From Bacillus solimangrovi (GTDB taxonomy: Bacteria; Bacillota; Bacilli; Bacillales; Bacillaceae_N), in contig NZ_MJEH01000007.1 of NCBI RefSeq assembly GCF_001742425.1, positions 1 to 64,000 of the forward strand: a stretch of 64,000 bases of DNA, in the 5' to 3' direction. A model generated the notes under the pieces. It was not told the DNA's origin. It saw nothing but the letters and a program-made list of their open reading frames with translations, and ran no database searches. Made by a program: the position numbers and the translations under genes. Positions 58,698 through 64,000 of the stretch are shown one piece after another. Each line of letters begins with the position of its first letter. Positions within the stretch are counted from its first letter, which is position 1.

Positions 58698-59441
58698 ATG
58701 AGATTACAGGGGAAAGTAGCGATTGTAACAGGTGCTGGTCAAGGGATTGGAGAGGCGACTGCGAAAAAGTTTGCAAAAGAAGGTGCGAAGGTTGTTGTTG
58801 TTGATCTAAACGAGCACGGAATTAACAGCACGGTTGATGCGATTAACAAAGATAATGGTGAAGCAATTGGTATAGTAGTTGATGTTACTAATCGTGAACA
58901 AGTTCAAGCTATGATTGAAAGGACAGTTGAACAATACGGAAAGCTCGATAGTGTTGTGAACAATGCAGGTATTACTGCAGATAGTACGCTCGCAAAAATG
59001 ACAGATGAGCAGTGGGAAAATGTTATTGACGTCAATCTAAAGGGTGTATATCTTGTTGGACAAGCAGCTGCAAAACAAATGAAAGAACAAGGGTTTGGGG
59101 GTACAATTTTAAATGCATCTAGTGTTGTTGGATTGTACGGGAACTACGGACAAACAAACTATGCTGCATCAAAATGGGGAGTAATTGGTATGACAAAAAC
59201 GTGGGCGAAAGAGCTGGGCAAGGACAAGATTCGTTCAAATGCCGTTGCACCAGGATTTATTCAAACTCCAATGGTTGAAAAAATGCCAGAGAAAGTCGTA
59301 GCAGCTATGAAAGCTAGAGCAGCACTAGGGATATTAGGTGAGCCCGAAGACATTGCTAATGCATACGTTTTTTTAGCTTCAGATGACGCACGTTTTATTA
59401 CAGGTGCAGTGTTAAGTGTTGATGGAGGAATGGTAATTTAA
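58698..59441 (+). CDS. SDR-family 3-oxoacyl/acetoacetyl-CoA reductase
   Basis: A 247-residue short-chain dehydrogenase: TGAGQGIG nucleotide motif near 13, NNAG near 90, catalytic Ser (NASSVVG), YAASK with Tyr and Lys near 153, and C-terminal VDGGM. FabG/PhaB-like; adjacency to a thiolase makes acetoacetyl-CoA a good guess for substrate. GGGAGG precedes the ATG. Confidence 0.88.
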   Translation: MRLQGKVAIVTGAGQGIGEATAKKFAKEGAKVVVVDLNEHGINSTVDAINKDNGEAIGIVVDVTNREQVQAMIERTVEQYGKLDSVVNNAGITADSTLAKMTDEQWENVIDVNLKGVYLVGQAAAKQMKEQGFGGTILNASSVVGLYGNYGQTNYAASKWGVIGMTKTWAKELGKDKIRSNAVAPGFIQTPMVEKMPEKVVAAMKARAALGILGEPEDIANAYVFLASDDARFITGAVLSVDGGMVI

Positions 59442-59462
59442 TAGTGTGAAAATGTTAAGTGT

Positions 59463-59496
59463 GAAGTGCTCAGTTAATGAGTACTTCTTTTTTTTG
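59463..59496 (+). terminator. Terminator of the SDR gene
   Basis: GAAGTGCTCA pairs with TGAGTACTTC (one GU), then a T-run of eight. Confidence 0.88.
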
Positions 59497-59664
59497 TTTT
59501 GAGGTTAAAAATTTCAACATTTAGCTTGAATTACAGTTTTGTCATTCTCAATACACTAGGTACAAATGGATTTTGTAAAATTCGATAAGTTGATAACATA
59601 ACGTTATTGCGTTATAGTGACCTATATTGTTTGAGTAGGTTGTAGATTAAAGGAAGTGAAATAA

Positions 59665-60891
59665 ATGGAACAATGGAAACGAAATCTATGGATTCTATTT
59701 ATCTGCCAATTTATCGTACTAGGATCAATGACGATGATCCTACCGTTCCTACCACTGTATTTGCAAGAGCTTGGAGTAACCGACCCTAATAAAGTAAGCT
59801 TGTGGTCAGGGTTAATTTTTGGAGCTAATTTTTTTACTGCTTTTATTTTTTCACCATTTTGGGGAAGGCTTGCTGATAAGCATGGACGGAAGCTAATGAT
59901 TTTACGTTCTGGTTTTGGGATGAGTATCGTCATTATCTTAACAGGTTTTGCAACAGGTCCGTTCGGGCTACTAATCGTTCGATTATTAAATGGTATAGTG
60001 AGTGGGTTTATTCCAGCATCAATTGGTTTAGTAGCGACAAATACACCAAAGGAACGTGTTGGTTACGCTCTGGGAACACTTCAATCTGGTGCAGTAGCTG
60101 GTAGTATTATCGGTCCTTTATTTGGAGGACTAATGGCAGAATCATTTGGTTTTCGTTTTATTTTTAACATTACTGGAGTTTGTATATTAGTTGCGGCAAT
60201 TGTTGTTCTTATATTTGTAAAAGAAATAGAAAAACCAACAGGTAATCAAGTGAAGAGTAATGCAATTAAAGATTTCAAACGTATTACAGCACAGAAACCG
60301 ATGTTAGCTCTCTTTTTTACTGCATTTTTGATCCAGTTAGCTATGCTCGGAGTTAATCCAATCATTCCACTATTTGTGCAAGAGCTTTCGTCTGGACAAA
60401 ATGTAGCTTTCCTTGCTGGGGCAGCAACTTCGGTAATGGGAATCTCAAACATGATTGCATCACCACAGATTGGTAAGTTAGCAGATAAGAAGAGTCCTCA
60501 TAGAATTCTTTTCATTACATTAACTGCAGCAGCATGTATTTCAATACCACATGCTTTTGTCAACGAGTTATGGCAGTTATTTTTATTCCGTTTCTTACTA
60601 GGTTTATGTGTAGGTGGTTTATTACCGACTGTCAATGCACTAATTAAACGTTTATCTCCAGAGGGCATGGAAAGTCGAACGTATGGGTTTTCAAATAGTT
60701 TTATTTATCTTGGTAATATGCTTGGTCCAATTCTGGGAGGATGGTTAGCAGCAAGCATTGGCTTAAGGGGTGTATTCATTTTCTCTGCAATTTTTTTCAT
60801 GGTTAATGCATTGCTTGTTAATTTCTATATTGCACCAATATTAGATGGTAAACGTTTTGCTCGGTTATTTGATTTTGCAAAGTCAAGTTAA
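59665..60891 (+). CDS. MFS transporter (drug efflux type)
   Basis: A 408-residue transporter with 12 membrane segments. The loop 2-3 motif FWGRLADKHGRKLMI near 68 is the MFS motif A; GTLQSGAVAGSIIGPLFGG fits antiporter motif C in DHA1 exporters. Similar to B. subtilis YitG. The substrate cannot be told. It stands alone with its own terminator. Confidence 0.88.
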   Translation: MEQWKRNLWILFICQFIVLGSMTMILPFLPLYLQELGVTDPNKVSLWSGLIFGANFFTAFIFSPFWGRLADKHGRKLMILRSGFGMSIVIILTGFATGPFGLLIVRLLNGIVSGFIPASIGLVATNTPKERVGYALGTLQSGAVAGSIIGPLFGGLMAESFGFRFIFNITGVCILVAAIVVLIFVKEIEKPTGNQVKSNAIKDFKRITAQKPMLALFFTAFLIQLAMLGVNPIIPLFVQELSSGQNVAFLAGAATSVMGISNMIASPQIGKLADKKSPHRILFITLTAAACISIPHAFVNELWQLFLFRFLLGLCVGGLLPTVNALIKRLSPEGMESRTYGFSNSFIYLGNMLGPILGGWLAASIGLRGVFIFSAIFFMVNALLVNFYIAPILDGKRFARLFDFAKSS

Positions 60892-60894
60892 AAC

Positions 60895-60937
60895 AAGCCA
60901 TGAACTGCTTCATAATTGAGTGGTTCATGGCTTTTTA
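60895..60937 (+). terminator. Terminator of the MFS gene
   Basis: AAGCCATGAAC pairs with GTTCATGGCTT, then TTTA. Confidence 0.85.
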
Positions 60938-60996
60938 TATCGATAATATTCACAGTTTGCTAGTGGTTAATTAATTTTAGTATATAATTTCTATCG

Positions 60997-61386
60997 TTAT
61001 TGCATCGGTGGTATAAAATGATTCATTCTTAGTATACCGATGAGGTGCTGGTAGTAAAGTTCCTTTTCTCCAAAGGTAGTTGATGGTTTCACATCAAATT
61101 CAATTAACGTTTTTTCTAATTTTGTTGCAGCCTCTTTAAATAAATTAAACCGTTGATTCGCTGTTACATGCGGGTTTGGAATACCTTCTCGACATATGTA
61201 AATAGGTTGAAAATTCCCTGGATTTGTTGGTTGCAATACGACAGCTAGAGATGCGACGTCACGCTCATTTATTTTTGTGTAAAAAGCCATCATATGAACT
61301 AAGCGGTGTTGATTGTTTTGTGCTATTTCAATCAGCTCGTACAGATCTGAATAGCCTTCTCCAAGTTCAATAAAACGTTGAATCAT
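60997..61386 (-). CDS. Conserved Bacillaceae protein of unknown function
   Basis: A 129-residue cytoplasmic protein, MIQRFIELGEGYSDLYELIEIA at the N-terminus, ELYYQHLIGILRMNHFIPP at the end. I recall similar proteins often mislabelled methylthioribose kinase; no kinase motif is present here. ATG at 61386 with AAGGAGG about 8 nt upstream. Leftward, between rightward genes. Confidence 0.75.
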   Translation of the reverse strand: MIQRFIELGEGYSDLYELIEIAQNNQHRLVHMMAFYTKINERDVASLAVVLQPTNPGNFQPIYICREGIPNPHVTANQRFNLFKEAATKLEKTLIEFDVKPSTTFGEKELYYQHLIGILRMNHFIPPMQ

Positions 61387-61641
61387 CAAAATTCCTCCTT
61401 ATCATTACATTTTATACTTTAGCATGTAAAATAAGAAAATTGAAGAAAAGGGGAGTCATTTGTAATAGTGAAACATTCGTGTGACAATCGTCCTGATAAT
61501 AAATAAGTACATACGTACACATTCTATTGTTTTATAATAGAGAAATGAAAAAAAGAAAAAGTTTGGAAATTTCTAATCTCAAACAGTACTTTTTTTGGTA
61601 TGTTATTTAATAATAAGAAATTCGGGTTAGGGGAATTATTT

Positions 61642-63081
61642 ATGCTTAAACGAATATTCGGTATGCTTATATTGTTTGTGTTTATTATTACTGGACTAGT
61701 AGGATACCAGTGGTTAAGTTATCAACGTGGTGAATCTGCAGTTGTAAGGATGCAGACATCACCGCTTAATTATGAAATAAAGGTAACTCATCAAGCTGGT
61801 AGATTAAAGGTCGAACAGAATGTACAAAATATTCAACAACAGCAGTTTTATGTGCAAATTCCTAAAGGTTCATCAGATGTATTGTGTGAGTTTGATAGCA
61901 AAAGTAAGTGTGAATGGATAGGTGACCCAAAGAGCAAACAACTAAACGTTGAAGGTGCGCCTAAGGTTACACTCACTTACGAACTATCACTGAATGAAGA
62001 GGATACGAGTCGTTGGTTAGAAGATTGGTACATAAAATTCCTAGATGAAGAATTACAACCGTATGCTGCAAATATGAGTGTTACAGTTTCTGAGGAAACA
62101 AATACAGCTATTGCATGGGCAGCTGGAGCATTAAATCTTGCTGATGTGAAGCGTGAATATTTGCGATATTTCGCATGGGAGAAACAAAATACAACTTCTT
62201 TTCCGTTATATATGAGCGAGGAGCCATTAGCTAAGTTATCGAATGATAAAGTTTTATCTTATTTATCTGAAAGTGCCACATATAACTTGAATAACAGTTG
62301 GTTTGAAAATCTACCTGATTATTCTGGTTTGACGGTAGTATCAACGACAAAAAGTAATGTAAAGCTAGCACCACTTCTAGTCGTTTTGCCTGTTGAGATA
62401 AATCAAACAGACGCAGATGAAGAAATTGCACTAGCTTATATTTTGGATTCAAAGAGACCGTCTACAGAAGATATAACATGGATTTGGAAAGTTTTCCCTC
62501 CACTTGTGAATCAGCAGATCACAGTCGACGGTAAGGTTGGACAGATGGTTGAGCAGCTGCAAACTCAATTAAATGAAGAAGAATTAGAAAGATTTATAAT
62601 TTGGTTGTTTGAGAAAGAAACGGAACTTGTCACATTACAAGATTTAGATGATGCGTTAAGTTATGTAACAGGAAGACAGACACAATTTTTCAGTATTAAT
62701 GGTGAAATAAGTGCTCCTCTAGAGCCATTATATTTTGTTGATGAACGTGATGTGTATTTTGGTGGTAAGCAGATTAATCAAAATTGGCATGCTGTATATC
62801 AACGAGGCAAGATGTATTTACCACTCGTTCAAGTTGTAAAGGCAGTTGGTTTTGAGGTTACTGAATTTGAAGGTGAAGAAACGTTTCTTGTACGAAAAGG
62901 TGGGAATACGTGGCGACTGTTTCTAAATGAGAGCTTCTTTATTTATAACCAAGAAGATTATGGACTAACATCGAAACCATTGGAGAAAATAAATGGTCAT
63001 GTATATATATCAGAGAAATGGTTTGAAGAGATATTAAGGTTAGAAATCGTAAAAAGAGATGAAGGAATTAATATACAGTAA
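61642..63081 (+). CDS. Membrane-anchored protein with C-terminal stalk (copper amine oxidase N-like) domain
   Basis: A 479-residue protein: N-terminal membrane anchor (about 4-24), large extracellular region of unknown fold (about 35-360), then a C-terminal domain with INQNWHAVYQRGKMYLPLVQVVKAVG and GHVYISEKWFEEILRLE, the paired strand-helix pattern of the stalk domain found in many Bacillales wall proteins. Expected to face the cell wall. ATG at 61642 has AGGGGA 7 nt upstream. Function unknown. It is the last gene before rsmD. Confidence 0.78.
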   Translation: MLKRIFGMLILFVFIITGLVGYQWLSYQRGESAVVRMQTSPLNYEIKVTHQAGRLKVEQNVQNIQQQQFYVQIPKGSSDVLCEFDSKSKCEWIGDPKSKQLNVEGAPKVTLTYELSLNEEDTSRWLEDWYIKFLDEELQPYAANMSVTVSEETNTAIAWAAGALNLADVKREYLRYFAWEKQNTTSFPLYMSEEPLAKLSNDKVLSYLSESATYNLNNSWFENLPDYSGLTVVSTTKSNVKLAPLLVVLPVEINQTDADEEIALAYILDSKRPSTEDITWIWKVFPPLVNQQITVDGKVGQMVEQLQTQLNEEELERFIIWLFEKETELVTLQDLDDALSYVTGRQTQFFSINGEISAPLEPLYFVDERDVYFGGKQINQNWHAVYQRGKMYLPLVQVVKAVGFEVTEFEGEETFLVRKGGNTWRLFLNESFFIYNQEDYGLTSKPLEKINGHVYISEKWFEEILRLEIVKRDEGINIQ

Positions 63082-63088
63082 TTTTGGA

Positions 63089-63115
63089 GCACCTGTTTTA
63101 TTACGGGTGCTTTTT
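63089..63115 (+). terminator. Terminator of the stalk-domain gene
   Basis: GCACCTG pairs with CGGGTGC (one GU), then TTTTT. Confidence 0.85.
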
Positions 63116-63128
63116 GAATAAAAAAAAT

Positions 63129-63152
63129 CCCTGCAAGGACATACTTGCAGGG
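63129..63152 (-). terminator. Leftward terminator of an unassigned transcript
   Basis: CCCTGCAAG pairs with CTTGCAGGG. The T-run (AAAAAAAAT on the plus side) is at the minus-strand exit, so it ends a leftward transcript coming from about 63.2-63.35 kb, where no large gene exists. Confidence 0.7.
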
Positions 63153-63175
63153 TCCTTCTATATTCCTCGAAATAT

Positions 63176-63295
63176 CTAAATGATACAGAGGTTGAAGGCA
63201 AAGGGAGAGGAGAAACCGGAGGAAGAACTTATGGGGAAACGTAAGTCTTCTCCGCGGTTGGCAACAACACCTAATGTGATGTTGTTACTACTCAT
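63176..63295 (-). CDS. Possible 39-residue small protein
   Basis: ATG-to-TAG frame on the strand that has the terminator, beginning MSSNNITLGVVANRGEDLRF, ending FAFNLCII. C-rich codons unlike neighbours. No good ribosome binding site is seen upstream. I do not recognise it. It may be a by-product of a structured RNA. Confidence 0.35.
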   Translation of the reverse strand: MSSNNITLGVVANRGEDLRFPISSSSGFSSPFAFNLCII

Positions 63296-63377
63296 TATGA
63301 CCGAGTGCAAAATCTTTATACATTAAATACTGTGAAACTTCTCAGAGACTTAATTGTCTTATAGTATTATTTTTTTG
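63185..63377. ncRNA. Possible structured RNA locus
   Basis: GC about 45% over 63181-63300 against about 30% around it. A 15-bp hairpin with small bulges (63214-63259) puts GGAGG in the stem and an ATG at 63231 in the loop; a second hairpin AACAACA/TGTTGTT lies at 63263-63286; AATACT/AGTATT then T-run lies at 63326-63376. A plus-strand 31-codon frame (63231-63326) starts from this ATG. Strand unsure. Confidence 0.4.
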
Positions 63378-63577
63378 TAATAACGATGTATAGCTTCTAC
63401 TTAATTTTAAAACTTCTGGCTATAGAGCCGATGGAATCATTTAAACTGCAATTGTAGTATTGTTCCCTTTTATGGTAGGATTAATGTCGAAATGTGTTCG
63501 ATTAGAAAGGTCTATGACATATAGGTTATTCGTATGCATGTTTATATGTATTTTTAGTGAAAAAGTGAGGGAAAGGT

Positions 63578-64000
63578 ATGCGTGTAATTGCTGGAACGCA
63601 AAAAGGGCGCCAATTAAAAGCTGTCCCTGGTAATTCGACAAGGCCAACGACTGATAAAGTAAAAGAAGCGATGTTTAATGTGATTGGTCCTTATTTCGAA
63701 GGTGGTATAGGGTTGGATTTGTTTGCCGGAAGTGGTTCGTTAGGAATTGAATCATTAAGTAGAGGTCTTGATTCCATGATTTTCGTTGATCGTCATCCGA
63801 AGGCTATTGAAACAATCCGAGATAATATTCGAACTGTTAAGTTAGAAGAACGTGCTGAAGTGTATCGAAATGATGCAAACCGTGCACTAAAGGCAGTACA
63901 TAAACGCGATTTGCAATTTTCAGTGATTTTCCTCGATCCACCGTATGAGAAGATAAAACTGAAACCATTAATGGAAACGATTTCAGAAATGGAATTAGTT
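63578..64000 (+). CDS. rsmD: 16S rRNA (guanine(966)-N2)-methyltransferase RsmD, partial
   Basis: The first 141 codons of ylbH/rsmD, cut by the window end. MRVIAGTQKGRQLKAVPG at the N-terminus, LDLFAGSGSLGIESLSRG (SAM motif I) near 48, and FLDPPYEK (catalytic DPPY) near 124 are diagnostic. It methylates G966 in helix 31 of 16S rRNA. GGGAAAGG precedes the ATG. coaD would be expected next by synteny. Confidence 0.95.
   Translation, partial: MRVIAGTQKGRQLKAVPGNSTRPTTDKVKEAMFNVIGPYFEGGIGLDLFAGSGSLGIESLSRGLDSMIFVDRHPKAIETIRDNIRTVKLEERAEVYRNDANRALKAVHKRDLQFSVIFLDPPYEKIKLKPLMETISEMELV

Overview
The window is a gene-dense, low-GC (mid-30s %) chromosomal segment of an endospore-forming Bacillaceae bacterium. 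The evidence is gene content and order: most of it follows the Bacillus subtilis pdh - sr1 - speA - ykt - yla - ftsW - pycA - cta - ylb block, with low-GC Firmicute signals throughout (AGGAGG-type ribosome binding sites, many TTG/GTG starts, hairpin plus U-run terminators). Sporulation-linked genes (ylaJ, ylbD, a ytvI-like gene) and a caa3 oxidase gene set fit a spore-forming aerobe. The genus cannot be fixed from the sequence alone. No rRNA, tRNA, CRISPR, prophage or intact IS element was seen.

Layout. 1-5 kb: ponA, recU and a yppC-like gene, which in B. subtilis lie far from pdh, so a rearrangement junction falls in the 0.7-kb gap before pdhA. 5.3-10.3 kb: the pyruvate dehydrogenase complex pdhABCD. 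10.3-17.6 kb: an accessory-looking stretch (Slp-like lipoprotein, an unknown lipoprotein, a DUF2834-like membrane protein, an ArAE-type exporter, a polysaccharide deacetylase, a methyltransferase, a CNNM/CBS membrane protein, a DUF1885-like protein). 17.7-20.2 kb: a DUF3055-like gene, an SR1-type dual-function RNA with its 39-residue SR1P peptide, and speA. 20.5-28 kb: nitronate monooxygenase, yktA, a SWIM/SNF2 helicase, yktB, a small ykzI-like gene, suhB/yktC and ylaF. 28-37 kb: typA with ylaH, ylaI, ylaJ, ylaK (PhoH family), ylaL, glutaminase and ylaN. 37.4-50 kb: ftsW and pycA, then ctaA divergent from ctaBCDEF, and ctaG. 50-64 kb: ytvI-like, yugN-like, a LysM-CAP protein, ylbB, ylbC, ylbD, ylbE, an exported protein, ylbF and ylbG. 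A five-gene insertion (thiolase, SDR reductase, MFS transporter, a conserved unknown gene, a stalk-domain protein) then separates ylbG from rsmD/ylbH, which is cut by the window end.

Together the core genes feed and use central carbon: PDH makes acetyl-CoA, PycA makes oxaloacetate, CtaA/CtaB make heme A, and CtaC-G build the terminal oxidase. Regulatory signals fit this. A cre-like site lies in the SR1 gene and another upstream of the DUF1885-like gene, and a cluster of TTGTG boxes resembling ResD sites lies between ctaA and ctaB.

The less ordinary features are: a 143-bp element with perfect 10-bp inverted ends upstream of typA; two diverged copies of a ~75-bp hairpin-forming repeat; a structured, GC-richer RNA-like locus near 63.2 kb with tiny ORFs on both strands; a possible three-segment switch at the ftsW ribosome binding site; and a small protein made almost wholly of heptads.
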